Below, piece after piece: positions 8,297 through 17,336 of a stretch of DNA of 64,000 nt. Within the stretch, counting starts at the first letter, position 1. Each line of letters opens with the position of its first letter. Below the pieces are notes generated by a model, which did not search any database, was not told the DNA's origin, and saw only the letters and a program-made list of their open reading frames with translations. This DNA comes from UBA4810 sp002479215 (GTDB lineage Bacteria; Desulfobacterota; Syntrophia; Syntrophales; Smithellaceae). Made by a program: the position numbers and the translations under genes. The stretch covers positions 5,649 through 69,648 of the forward strand of contig JBEKVB010000014.1 in assembly GCA_049514435.1 (NCBI GenBank). Reading direction: 5' to 3'.

Positions 8297-9607
8297 ATGG
8301 AAAACGAGACCCTATTTAATGAGGAGGCGGAACCTCCTGGTCCAGTGACCGGTCTTGTTAAAGTTAAAAATGAAGTAATTGACTTTTTCTCGATAGACAC
8401 AAAAACCAACCAGCCATATCCGGCTAAACAAAAGCCCGACAGGATTATATTCCCTTTTAAAGATTCAGCGCGATCACGTCTTTTCCGTAAACGACATTAT
8501 TCGGACATTACCCGTTTTGAATGGTTCGACTGGCATTGGCAATTGCGCAACGCGATAAGAGATGTCAACACATTATCGCAAATTCTAAACCTGTCCGATA
8601 ACGAACGCCAGGCAATGATGCATAATGCGGGAGCGCTGCCCGTTTCTATTACACCATATTACGCCAGCTTGCTCGATCCTTTCAATCCCTCTGCTCCGCT
8701 GCGACGCTGCGTCGTTCCTGTTGTTGATGAATGCCTCCATACCGCAGGCGAAGAAGAAGACCCTTTGAACGAAGATGCCGATTCCCCCGTTCCCGGGATT
8801 GTGCATCGTTATCCTGACCGCGCTTTATTTTTGGTAACAGATTCCTGTTCGACCTATTGCCGTTATTGCACACGTTCCCGCATTATCGAACGCAGCAATC
8901 AATCCTATGTCGATTTCGAAAAATGGGAGAAGGCTATAGAGTATATCGAAGGCAATCAAAACATCCGCGATGTTCTGCTATCCGGAGGCGATCCTTTAAC
9001 CTTATCCGATAGCAAGCTGGAATGGTTGTTGATGCGCTTGCACAAAATTCCTCATGTGGAACTTATACGTATCGGGACAAAAGTGCCGGTTGTTCTGCCG
9101 CAGAGAATAACTCCGGCTCTAAGTGCCATGCTGAAAAAATACCATCCTCTATGGATAAGCATTCATATTGCTCACCCCGATGAGTTGACGCCGGAAATGA
9201 GCGCTGCTTGTATTCGCCTGGCCGATGCCGGAATTCCACTGGGGAGTCAGACCGTGTTGCTTTCCGGCATTAATGATGACGTTGCCACAATGATGAGGCT
9301 GGTGCATGGTCAATTACAAATCCGAGTTCGTCCTTACTATCTCTATCAGTGCGACCCCATTCCCGGCTCTTCTCATTTCCGCACACCGATTAGTAGAGGA
9401 CTGGAAATCATTCAGGGCTTGCGCGGATACACAACGGGATATGCTGTGCCTACTTATGTTGTCGATGCTCCCGGCGGCGGCGGAAAGATCCCTCTGCTTC
9501 CGGAATACGCTGTAGGCTGGGAAAAAGGCGACTTGCTCTTGCGCAATTATGAAGGAAATATTTTCCGTTATCCCGACAACCACGCAGAATTGAAAGATAT
9601 ACACTAA
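8297..9607 (+). CDS. kamA: Lysine 2,3-aminomutase family radical SAM enzyme
   Basis: This 436-aa enzyme of the KamA family uses SAM, a 4Fe-4S cluster and PLP to move an amino group from C2 to C3, making a beta-amino acid. The cluster motif is Cys184-x3-Cys188-x2-Cys191 (CSTYCRYC). The PLP lysine is Lys397 in APGGGGK. Asp353 (YQCD) and Asp390 (VVDAPGGGGK) align by spacing with Asp293 and Asp330, which bind the side-chain amine in clostridial lysine 2,3-aminomutase; glutamate 2,3-aminomutases replace them with Lys and Asn. Lysine is therefore the favoured substrate. The usual C-terminal cysteine region is missing. AAGGAG precedes the ATG. Two ATP-grasp ligases and an acetyltransferase follow, so the beta-amino acid is probably built into something larger. 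Confidence 0.92.
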   Translation: MENETLFNEEAEPPGPVTGLVKVKNEVIDFFSIDTKTNQPYPAKQKPDRIIFPFKDSARSRLFRKRHYSDITRFEWFDWHWQLRNAIRDVNTLSQILNLSDNERQAMMHNAGALPVSITPYYASLLDPFNPSAPLRRCVVPVVDECLHTAGEEEDPLNEDADSPVPGIVHRYPDRALFLVTDSCSTYCRYCTRSRIIERSNQSYVDFEKWEKAIEYIEGNQNIRDVLLSGGDPLTLSDSKLEWLLMRLHKIPHVELIRIGTKVPVVLPQRITPALSAMLKKYHPLWISIHIAHPDELTPEMSAACIRLADAGIPLGSQTVLLSGINDDVATMMRLVHGQLQIRVRPYYLYQCDPIPGSSHFRTPISRGLEIIQGLRGYTTGYAVPTYVVDAPGGGGKIPLLPEYAVGWEKGDLLLRNYEGNIFRYPDNHAELKDIH

Positions 9608-9652
9608 GGTATGCCGGAATTAAAGGCGAGGGGTAGATAGCTCCGATTGATT

Positions 9653-10651
9653 ATGGCTGTAAAAAAGTTGAAGGTTGGATTGACTTATGATTTACGCGAT
9701 GATTATTTGAAAGAAGGATACTCTCTCGAAGAAACAGCCGAATTTGATCTGCCCGATACTATCGATGCAATTGAAAAAGTTATCTTAGATAACGGTTATG
9801 AAGCCTGCCGTATCGGAAATATTAAAGCTTTGGTCCGCCGTCTCGCAAAAGGAGAACGCTGGGATCTTGTTTTCAATATAGCCGAAGGTCTGCATGGTTT
9901 TGGCCGCGAGGCACAAGTTCCCGCCCTGTTAGATGCCTACCAGATTCCCTACACTTTCTCCGACCCCTTAGGACAGGCCCTTACCCTGCATAAAGGAATG
10001 ACTAAAAATATTATTCGAAGCGTGGGAATTCCTACTCCTGACTTTGCCGTAGTTGGCAGTGCCGATGATATTGCCAAAGTCAACCTTCCTTATCCTCTTT
10101 TTGCCAAGCCGATAGCGGAGGGTACAGGTAAGGGCATAACACCGATATCGAAAATAAATAATCCGGAAGAACTACATCACGTTTGCCTGAACCTCTTACA
10201 AAACTTTAATCAACCGGTTCTTGTCGAAACTTATCTATCCGGTCGTGAATTTACCGTGGGTATACTAGGGACAGGCAAAGATGCCCGAGCGCTGGGCACG
10301 CTAGAGGTTATTCTCCAGCCTGTAGCGGAAAAAAATGCTTATTCTTATGAAAATAAGGAACACTACGATAAAATGGTCCAGTATGTTCTGGTTAACGATG
10401 ATGAAGCTAAAAAAGCGATGGAAATATCGCTGATGGCCTGGAATGCTCTGAATTTAAAAGATGCCGGTCGCATCGATTTACGCTCTGATGCCCGCGGCGT
10501 GCCCCACTTTATGGAAGTCAATCCCCTCGCCGGATTAAACCCCGTACGTTCCGACTTGCCAATTCTGTGCACTCAATTGGGGATGAGTTATAATGCACTG
10601 ATAAGCTCTATTATTAAATCCGCACTAAGTCGGGCTAACATTAATAATTAA
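9653..10651 (+). CDS. D-Ala-D-Ala ligase-like ATP-grasp enzyme 1
   Basis: This 332-aa ATP-grasp protein resembles D-alanine-D-alanine ligase. The N-terminal domain includes VFNIAEGLHGFGREAQVPALLD. The ATP-binding core includes FAKPIAEGTGKGI, and the Mg-binding end has RIDLRSD and HFMEVNPLAGLNP. It would join two small carboxylate or amine substrates via an acyl phosphate. It sits 45 bp after kamA and is followed by a second, different ATP-grasp gene, which argues against a housekeeping cell-wall ligase. ATG at 9653 was chosen over an in-frame TTG at 9647; the ribosome-binding site is poor for both. Confidence 0.85.
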   Translation: MAVKKLKVGLTYDLRDDYLKEGYSLEETAEFDLPDTIDAIEKVILDNGYEACRIGNIKALVRRLAKGERWDLVFNIAEGLHGFGREAQVPALLDAYQIPYTFSDPLGQALTLHKGMTKNIIRSVGIPTPDFAVVGSADDIAKVNLPYPLFAKPIAEGTGKGITPISKINNPEELHHVCLNLLQNFNQPVLVETYLSGREFTVGILGTGKDARALGTLEVILQPVAEKNAYSYENKEHYDKMVQYVLVNDDEAKKAMEISLMAWNALNLKDAGRIDLRSDARGVPHFMEVNPLAGLNPVRSDLPILCTQLGMSYNALISSIIKSALSRANINN

Positions 10652-10693
10652 CCTTTATTTTAAGCGTACTAAATTTTCGGCAGAAATATGTAA

Positions 10694-11677
10694 ATGAAAA
10701 AAATAGTTATTTTGCACAGCGATATTTCTCCTAATGCCAGCGAAGATGAGCTTGATTGCCTCAAACAAGCGGATACAATTGCGCAAGCTGTGCGTCAGCT
10801 TGGTTATGAACCTTTCTTAGTGCCGTTTTGTCTTGATCTCGGACAAACAATTAAAACTCTACATTCACTAAGTCCGGAAGTTGTTTTCAATATTGTGGAA
10901 TCTCTTGCCGCGAAAGGCAGTCTAATTCATTTTGCTCCCGCCTTTCTTGATTATCTGCAGATTCCCTACACAGGGGCGCGCACTGAAGCTATTTTTTTAA
11001 CATCCTGCAAACCTCTAGCTAAAAAAATGTTACATGCAGCCTGTATCCCCACCCCCGCTTGGATAACCGAAGACGGGATCAGCACCGGCTCGGCTCACGC
11101 AGATAAATATATAATTAAATCTTCATGGGAACATGCTTCTATCGGCTTAGATGACGACTCCATTATTTCCACAACTGACAAAAAAGCTCTCCTTAAAGAA
11201 ATGAACTCCGGCAAGAAAAAACTGGGCGGGTCTTGTTATGCTGAGGCCTATATCGATGGACGCGAATTTAACGTTGCCCTTATTGCCGGTAAATCAGGAG
11301 TAAGAATTCTACCCCTAGCCGAAATAATTTTCGTTGGTTATACACCGGAAAAACCAAAGATTGTTAATTACAAAGCCAAATGGATTTCAAATTCCTTTGA
11401 ATATAATAGCACAATAAGTAAATTTGATTTCCATGAAAATGATGATAATCTTATATCGGTTTTGAGTGAAATTGCCTTGCATTGCTGGAATCTTTTCTCC
11501 TTACGCGGATACGCGCGCGTCGATCTTCGCGTTGACAATAACGGCAATCCCTGGGTATTAGAAATTAATGCTAATCCCTGTTTGTCGCTAGACGCCGGTT
11601 TTGCCGCAGCGTTTGAAAAGGCATCGATAAAATATCATGAAGCTATTGAGCTCATTATCAATGATGCTCTGAACTGA
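10694..11677 (+). CDS. D-Ala-D-Ala ligase-like ATP-grasp enzyme 2
   Basis: This 327-aa protein is a second ATP-grasp ligase, clearly diverged from the gene before it. It has VVFNIVESLAAKGSLIHFAPAFLDYL in the N-terminal part, a glycine-poor ATP loop (SSWEHASIGLDD), and the metal-binding end ARVDLRVDNNGNPWVLEINANPCLS. The two ligases probably act in sequence on different substrates, or as a pair, in the pathway begun by KamA. It is followed 30 nt later by an acetyltransferase gene. Cell-wall D-Ala-D-Ala ligase function is possible but less likely for this arrangement. Confidence 0.83.
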   Translation: MKKIVILHSDISPNASEDELDCLKQADTIAQAVRQLGYEPFLVPFCLDLGQTIKTLHSLSPEVVFNIVESLAAKGSLIHFAPAFLDYLQIPYTGARTEAIFLTSCKPLAKKMLHAACIPTPAWITEDGISTGSAHADKYIIKSSWEHASIGLDDDSIISTTDKKALLKEMNSGKKKLGGSCYAEAYIDGREFNVALIAGKSGVRILPLAEIIFVGYTPEKPKIVNYKAKWISNSFEYNSTISKFDFHENDDNLISVLSEIALHCWNLFSLRGYARVDLRVDNNGNPWVLEINANPCLSLDAGFAAAFEKASIKYHEAIELIINDALN

Positions 11678-11707
11678 AAAAGGGAGCAAAAAGCTCAAAT
11701 ATTTCTT

Positions 11708-12196
11708 ATGACTACTCTTAATATAAAATTCAGACAGCAGATTAAACAAACAGATATCGAGGCAATTGAAAAAATTGTCAGGTCCAGCGGTTTTTTTTCT
11801 TCCGCGGAAATCGATATAGCGCTGGAATTAGCTGAAGAAAAGTTAGTGGAAGGAGCGGCCAGTTCTTATCAGTTTTTATTTGCCGAAGTCGAAAATATTG
11901 TCTGCGGCTATAGCTGTTTCGGCTTAATACCGATGACTTCCGTCAGCTACGATCTTTATTGGATCGCCGTAAATGACAAAATACGCGGTCAGAGCATAGG
12001 GAAAAAACTGCTGTCAAAATCCGAAGAAATTATTTTTAGTTTGGGCGGCAAACGCATTTATGTGGAAACATCTTCCCGCAATCAATACCGTCCAACTCAC
12101 AATTTTTATGAAAGTTGCGGCTATCATAAAGAAGCAATTTTAAAAGATTTTTACTCCGCCGGTGACAGTAAAATTATTTATTCTAAAGGGCTGTAA
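11708..12196 (+). CDS. GNAT-family N-acetyltransferase
   Basis: This 162-aa protein has a single GNAT fold. The acetyl-CoA pyrophosphate loop is WIAVNDKIRGQSIGKKLLSK, with Q/R-x-x-G-x-G/A-like spacing, and the C-terminal part (HNFYESCGYHKEAILKDFY) is typical of amine acetyltransferases. It ends the kamA/ATP-grasp group. By analogy with AblB, which acetylates beta-lysine made by AblA/KamA in osmoadaptation, it may acetylate the product, but AblB-type enzymes are larger and this link is inference from position only. Confidence 0.8.
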   Translation: MTTLNIKFRQQIKQTDIEAIEKIVRSSGFFSSAEIDIALELAEEKLVEGAASSYQFLFAEVENIVCGYSCFGLIPMTSVSYDLYWIAVNDKIRGQSIGKKLLSKSEEIIFSLGGKRIYVETSSRNQYRPTHNFYESCGYHKEAILKDFYSAGDSKIIYSKGL

Positions 12197-12300
12197 AACC
12201 ATTTAATCAACAAGTTAAACAGCTTGCATTTTCCCCAATAATTAGCTAGAGGACTGCCTGAATTAATAATGTGAATTAAAATTCTGAGGAGGAATTTCTC

Positions 12301-12921
12301 ATGCGCTTGTTTCCTAAAACAGAAAATTTTTTTGAATATTTTGAAGAGCTGGCTAATAAAATTGAGGAGGGCGGCCAACTTTTTCTGGAAATGGCTCAAA
12401 CTCGTGATTTTTCTGAGGTGAGAGTAGCCAAACTCAAGGATATTGAGCACGAAGCGGATGGTATTACTCATAAAACATACGAAAAAATGCACAAGACATT
12501 CCTTACACCTATAGACCGCGAAGATATCTATGCGCTTGTTAATAAAATGGATAGTATTATGGACGTCATTGAAGCCACTGCCGTCCGCATTCATCTTTAT
12601 AAAGTTAAAAAACCGGCTGATGAAATCATCAAACAGGCGGAAATCCTGAATGACGCGATAAAAAAAATTAAAAGCATCGTCCACGCGATGCGCAACATGA
12701 AAAACTCCGAAATGATTCTTAACCACTGCGTCGAGATTAATACGCTGGAAAATGCCGGCGATATTGTTTTAAGAACGATTATGGCTAATCTTTTTGAAAA
12801 TGAGAAAGACGCCATTGAGCTTATAAAATGGAAAGATATTTTTCAACTCCTGGAAGAAGCAATAGACGTATGCGAGGATGTTTCTAATATCGTAGAAGGG
12901 ATTGTCCTGAAACATGCTTGA
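12301..12921 (+). CDS. DUF47 PhoU-like phosphate transport regulator
   Basis: This 206-aa all-helical protein belongs to the DUF47/TIGR00153 family. It has the PhoU-like metal-binding signatures KDIEHEADGITHKTYEKMHKTF and a second helical repeat with EAIDVCEDVSNIVEGI. Members pair with Pit phosphate permeases and are thought to gate or regulate them. The ATG has a GAGGAGG upstream. It overlaps the pit gene by 8 nt, a strong sign of coupled translation. Confidence 0.92.
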   Translation: MRLFPKTENFFEYFEELANKIEEGGQLFLEMAQTRDFSEVRVAKLKDIEHEADGITHKTYEKMHKTFLTPIDREDIYALVNKMDSIMDVIEATAVRIHLYKVKKPADEIIKQAEILNDAIKKIKSIVHAMRNMKNSEMILNHCVEINTLENAGDIVLRTIMANLFENEKDAIELIKWKDIFQLLEEAIDVCEDVSNIVEGIVLKHA

Positions 12922-13915
12922 TTCGATGGGTTTTGTTATATTCCTTGTTTTCATTGCATTGGTTTTTGATTTTCTCAACGGTTTTCATGATTCAGCAAAT
13001 TCCATTTCTACAGTCGTCTCCACACGGGTACTTTCTCCTAAATATGCCGTGCTGTGGGCGGCATTTTTTAATTTTGCCGCAGCCTTTTTCATTGGAACGG
13101 AAGTTGCCAATACTGTCGGCCGAGGCATAATCCATCTCGATATTGTGAACAATTTAGTGATTCTTGCCGCTCTCGGGGGAGCTATAATTTGGAATATCGT
13201 CACTTGGTACTACGGACTTCCCAGCAGTTCCTCCCATGCCTTGATTGGCGGACTTATTGGAGCTGCAGTTGCTAAGGCTGGAACTGGCACATTGGTCTGG
13301 TCAGGTATTGCCAAAACAACTGCTTTCATTATTCTCTCGCCAACCATCGGGTTGGTCTTAGGCTATATTTTTATGATTATTTCCCTAAACCTAAATCAAA
13401 ACTCGAACATCGCTCGATCAGATAAACTTTATCGAAAGCTGCAGCTTGTTTCTTCGGCCATATACTCCACCGGGCATGGCATGAACGATGCACAAAAAAC
13501 CATGGGGATTATTGCTATGGCCCTTTATAGTAAGGGACTTTTGGGTGATACCTTTTATATTCCTTTTTGGATTGTTATTGCCTGTTATAGTGTTATTGCC
13601 TTGGGAACAATGTTTGGCGGCTGGCGCATCGTTAAAACTATGGGTACTAAAATCACGAAACTCCGTCCCATCGGCGGGTTCAGCGCTGAAGCTGCCGCTG
13701 CTTGCTCAATTATTGGCGCCTCTATCGCCGGAATACCCGTCAGCACTACCCATACCATTACCGGTGCAATTGTCGGTGTCGGCGCCACCACGAGACTTAC
13801 CGCCGTGCGCTGGGGTATTGCCGGTAATATTATTTGGGCCTGGATTTTGACCATCCCTGTTACCGCATTAATTTCCGCCATTATTTATCTTGCTTTAAAA
13901 TATTTTTCCGGTTAA
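12914..13915 (+). CDS. pit: Inorganic phosphate transporter, PiT family
   Basis: This 333-aa permease imports inorganic phosphate as a metal-phosphate complex driven by the ion gradient. The duplicated PiT signature is present: DFLNGFHDSANSISTVVSTR near the N-terminus and STGHGMNDAQKTMG in the second half. About nine to ten membrane helices fit the shorter bacterial PiT form. It overlaps the DUF47 regulator gene by 8 nt. The low-affinity Pit/DUF47 pair is common in anaerobes. Confidence 0.95.
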   Translation: MLDSMGFVIFLVFIALVFDFLNGFHDSANSISTVVSTRVLSPKYAVLWAAFFNFAAAFFIGTEVANTVGRGIIHLDIVNNLVILAALGGAIIWNIVTWYYGLPSSSSHALIGGLIGAAVAKAGTGTLVWSGIAKTTAFIILSPTIGLVLGYIFMIISLNLNQNSNIARSDKLYRKLQLVSSAIYSTGHGMNDAQKTMGIIAMALYSKGLLGDTFYIPFWIVIACYSVIALGTMFGGWRIVKTMGTKITKLRPIGGFSAEAAAACSIIGASIAGIPVSTTHTITGAIVGVGATTRLTAVRWGIAGNIIWAWILTIPVTALISAIIYLALKYFSG

Positions 13916-13942
13916 CATTTCCTTCTTAATTAAAGGTTGAAT

Positions 13943-15430
13943 ATGAACGTTTTAATGATTTATCCCCGCTATCCGGTTACTTTCTGGAGCTTTAAATATA
14001 TCCTTAAGTACATATCCAAAAAGGCCGCTTTCCCGCCTTTGGGCCTACTTACCGTTGCGGCCATGCTGCCGAAAGAATGGAACCTGCAATTGGTTGATCT
14101 AAACATTCAAAAACTTAAACAAAAGAATTTGGAATGGGCGGATTACGTGATGATCAGCGCGATGCTGGTTCAAAAAGATTCGGTCAGGGAAATCCTCGAA
14201 ATTTGTAAGCAGCTGAAGAAAAAGGTTATTGCCGGAGGTCCATTATTTACCGGCAAACCGGAAGCGTATGCCGATCTTGTTGACCATCTTATTTTAAATG
14301 AAGCAGAATGCACACTCCCTCAATTTTTGGTTGATTTGGAAAACGGCACTCCCCAAAAAGTTTACCGCTCCGACAGTTTTCCCTCTTTACATATTACGCC
14401 ACTACCGCGCTGGGATCTGGTAAAAATAAAACACTATGCTACTTTGATGATCCAGTTTTCCCGTGGCTGTCCTTTTAACTGTGAGTTTTGCGATGTTACA
14501 ACCTTATTCGGCCATAATCCGCGCACAAAAACTGAAGGACAGTTCTTGCAGGAATTGCAGACCATTTACGATACAGGCTGGCGGGGAGCTCTATTTATTG
14601 TCGATGACAACTTCATCGGTAACAAAAAAGCTATTAAAGCCTTGTTGCCCCAGGTGATTGAATGGATGAAAGCCCGTAGATATCCTTTTGAGATGCTCAC
14701 CGAAACATCAATTAACATCGCCGATGACGACGAATTGATTCAACTCATGACTCAAGCCGGTTTCCAAAGTATATTCATCGGTCTGGAAACACCTAATGAA
14801 GAAAGCTTAAAGGAATGTTCTAAAAATCAAAACTGCAAACGTGATATGACCGCGGCCATTAAAAAATTGCAGGCCGCGGGACTGCAAGTTTTTGGCGGCT
14901 ATATAGTTGGCTTCGATAATGATGATGAAAGCATTTTCGAGCGGCAAATTAAGTTTATCCAGGAAACGGGCGTCGTTACTGCTATGGTGGGCTTATTAAA
15001 CGCTTTACCCAACACAAAATTATGGCACCGTCTAAAAAAGGAAAATCGTCTCGCGGACAATTGTTCGGGAGACAATACCGATGGCAGCATTAATTTTATC
15101 CCCCTCATGGACAAAGCGAAACTCATTGCGGGCTATAATAAAATTGTGAAGACAATTTACAGTCCTCGCCATTATTATCAACGCGTCAATGAATTTCTTA
15201 AAACCTATAAACCCAAACCATTTGCGAGAACAAATAAATATTCTTGGATACGCTTGAAAGCGTTAATACGCTCCGTTTTTTATATTGGTATTTTAGGCAA
15301 CGGTGCATCCCAATGGTACTATTGGAAACTTATGCTGAAAGCGCTAATTATTTACCGCAAGTCTTTCGCTGAAGCTATGACGCTTATGGTCTATGGTTAC
15401 CACTTCCGTAAAATAGCCAAAAAATTATAA
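13943..15430 (+). CDS. B12-binding radical SAM protein with DUF4070
   Basis: This 495-aa protein has a cobalamin-binding domain (about 1-140), a radical SAM core with Cys176-x3-Cys180-x2-Cys183 (RGCPFNCEFC) and a DUF4070-like C-terminus (about 330-495). Class B radical SAM methylases of this layout methylate unactivated carbons; the N-terminus (YPRYPVTFWSF...FPPLGLLTVAAMLP) is the same type as in hopanoid methylase HpnP and relatives. The substrate is not predictable. ATG at 13943 follows AAAGG; an in-frame TTG lies 6 nt earlier. It is 31 nt upstream of a LysA-like gene, perhaps one operon. Confidence 0.88.
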   Translation: MNVLMIYPRYPVTFWSFKYILKYISKKAAFPPLGLLTVAAMLPKEWNLQLVDLNIQKLKQKNLEWADYVMISAMLVQKDSVREILEICKQLKKKVIAGGPLFTGKPEAYADLVDHLILNEAECTLPQFLVDLENGTPQKVYRSDSFPSLHITPLPRWDLVKIKHYATLMIQFSRGCPFNCEFCDVTTLFGHNPRTKTEGQFLQELQTIYDTGWRGALFIVDDNFIGNKKAIKALLPQVIEWMKARRYPFEMLTETSINIADDDELIQLMTQAGFQSIFIGLETPNEESLKECSKNQNCKRDMTAAIKKLQAAGLQVFGGYIVGFDNDDESIFERQIKFIQETGVVTAMVGLLNALPNTKLWHRLKKENRLADNCSGDNTDGSINFIPLMDKAKLIAGYNKIVKTIYSPRHYYQRVNEFLKTYKPKPFARTNKYSWIRLKALIRSVFYIGILGNGASQWYYWKLMLKALIIYRKSFAEAMTLMVYGYHFRKIAKKL

Positions 15431-15460
15431 ATTTTATACAAGGGGGGGAGTTCCAATTCT

Positions 15461-16726
15461 ATGGTGGAAAAGCTGCTGCCTTTTACAAAAAATAAAATTG
15501 AAACAATAATTGCTAAATATCCCACACCTTTCCATATTTACGCTGAAAAGGCTATTCGTGAAAACGCGCGCGCTTTTAAAAAGGCCTTTGCCTGGAACAA
15601 TGGTTTTAAAGAATTTTTTGCTGTAAAAGCAGCTCCTAATCCTTATTTAATGAAAATTCTTCATAAAGAGGGTTTCGGCGCCGATTGCAGCTCGCTTGCG
15701 GAATTGATTTTGGCCCAAAAAACAGGTATCACCGGTGAAGAAATCATGTTTTCTTCGAATGATACGCCTGTCGCGGAATTTGTCAAAGCCCGAGAATTAA
15801 ACGCAACAATCAATTTGGATGATATTACGCACATTCCTTATTTGGAAAAACATGCCGGACTGCCGGGGTTGATTTGTTTTCGCTATAATCCCGGTCCCCT
15901 AAAGAAAGGAAATATTATTATCGGCCATCCGGAAGAAGCCAAATATGGTTTCACCAGAGAGCAACTCTTTGAAGGTTATAAAATCTGCAAGGCAAAAGGT
16001 ATAAAACGTTTTGGCATTCATACCATGGTTGCTTCCAACGAATTAGATGCCGCGTATTTTGTAGAAACAGCAGAAATATTGTTTCAACTTGTTGCTGACA
16101 TTTCCCGGCAATTAAAAATCCGTTTTGAGTTTGTAAATTTGGGCGGAGGTGTGGGAATTCCCTACCGTCCAGAACAACAACGCATTGATCTTGCCGCAAT
16201 AAGCCGCGGCGTCAAAGAAAAATATGAAAAAATTATTGTTGCCCATGGCCTCGCTCCGATTAAAATCTTTACAGAATGCGGCCGTTATATTACGGGTCCT
16301 TATGGTTATCTTGTTTCCCGTGTCCTGCATATTAAAGATACCTATAAGAAATTCGCCGGCCTTGACGCCTGCATGACCAACTTAATGCGTCCGGCACTTT
16401 ACGGTGCCTATCATCACATTACGGTTTTAGGTAAAGAAAACAAGCCCCATGATGTTCTCTATGATGTAACAGGCTCTCTTTGTGAAAATAATGATAAATT
16501 TGCTATTGATCGTCCTTTGCCCAAACTGGATAGAGGTGATATTGTCGTAATTCACGATGCCGGTGCGCACGGCTTTGCCATGGGCTTTAATTATAACGGC
16601 AAACTTCGTTCCCCTGAGCTACTTTTAAGAGAAAACGGTGAAGTTGTGCAAATACGCCGCCCTGAAACCATTGATGATTATCTTGCTACATTAGACTTTG
16701 GCGGCTTGTCTAACTTTAAAGTGTAA
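15461..16726 (+). CDS. Diaminopimelate decarboxylase-like PLP enzyme
   Basis: This 421-aa protein has the alanine-racemase-type PLP barrel of group IV decarboxylases. The PLP lysine is Lys56 in FAVKAAPNPY, the phosphate loop is NLGGGVGIPY, and the active-site cysteine is in GSLCENNDKFA. It resembles diaminopimelate decarboxylase (last step of lysine synthesis), but related enzymes decarboxylate carboxynorspermidine or ornithine. GGGGGGAG precedes the ATG. Lysine made here could feed KamA upstream. Assignment to lysA itself is likely but not proven. Confidence 0.82.
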   Translation: MVEKLLPFTKNKIETIIAKYPTPFHIYAEKAIRENARAFKKAFAWNNGFKEFFAVKAAPNPYLMKILHKEGFGADCSSLAELILAQKTGITGEEIMFSSNDTPVAEFVKARELNATINLDDITHIPYLEKHAGLPGLICFRYNPGPLKKGNIIIGHPEEAKYGFTREQLFEGYKICKAKGIKRFGIHTMVASNELDAAYFVETAEILFQLVADISRQLKIRFEFVNLGGGVGIPYRPEQQRIDLAAISRGVKEKYEKIIVAHGLAPIKIFTECGRYITGPYGYLVSRVLHIKDTYKKFAGLDACMTNLMRPALYGAYHHITVLGKENKPHDVLYDVTGSLCENNDKFAIDRPLPKLDRGDIVVIHDAGAHGFAMGFNYNGKLRSPELLLRENGEVVQIRRPETIDDYLATLDFGGLSNFKV

Positions 16727-16750
16727 AAAAATAGTGAAGAGCTTTTATTT

Positions 16751-17212
16751 TTATATGTGAGATTTCTTGCCAGATATTTTTTCAATTCTGATGTCAATGA
16801 CAAAAACTTTTCTCAAAGCTTCTTCGTGATATGAAAAAATACCTTTTCCCGCATATTTTTCCATGAGTAAATCCAAAGCTTTCTTTTTTTCATTGGATTT
16901 CTCGATAAAAAAAGCTTGACCAAAGCCAATTACAGATAAATATTTCATACCCCAAAAACAAGGTTCTTTACCTTTTATGATCTTTGTACTTACATCCATT
17001 TCGAAACATACTTTATTATTTTCCCGGAGGATATCGATTTTCTTTCCTTCCATAGCCGAATGAAAATAAAGATGATTTTCGTGGACGACAAAATTGACCG
17101 GAACAATATAAGGACAATCACCATCAACTAAAGCGATCCGACAGACTTCGGCTTTTTGCATGATCGTCGCGATTTCCTGATAATCATTAATTTCTTTATC
17201 GGCTCTGCGCAT
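16751..17212 (-). CDS. NimA-like pyridoxamine phosphate oxidase-fold flavoprotein
   Basis: This 153-aa protein belongs to the FMN-binding split-barrel family that includes nitroimidazole resistance proteins NimA-J. Family features include MRRADKEI at the start, EVCRIALVDGDCPYIVPVNFV for flavin binding and YFHSAMEGKKIDIL. It may reduce nitro compounds or other small molecules; the physiological role is unknown. It is a single gene convergent with the LysA-like gene, 24 nt apart, with no obvious terminator between them. Confidence 0.88.
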   Translation of the reverse strand: MRRADKEINDYQEIATIMQKAEVCRIALVDGDCPYIVPVNFVVHENHLYFHSAMEGKKIDILRENNKVCFEMDVSTKIIKGKEPCFWGMKYLSVIGFGQAFFIEKSNEKKKALDLLMEKYAGKGIFSYHEEALRKVFVIDIRIEKISGKKSHI

Positions 17213-17336
17213 TTCCCTGCCTCATGATAAAAATATTTACAAGAAATCTTGCTATATTCTCACTAGTTATGATAAAAAATGCGTATGACTTTATATTGTC
17301 TGAACTTTTTAAGCGCAACCTTAAAAAGGACTCTAC

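Noticed and set aside
12178..12726. A 182-codon minus-strand frame
   Set aside because: It is mostly antisense to the DUF47 gene and rich in Phe and His, as expected of an antisense shadow.
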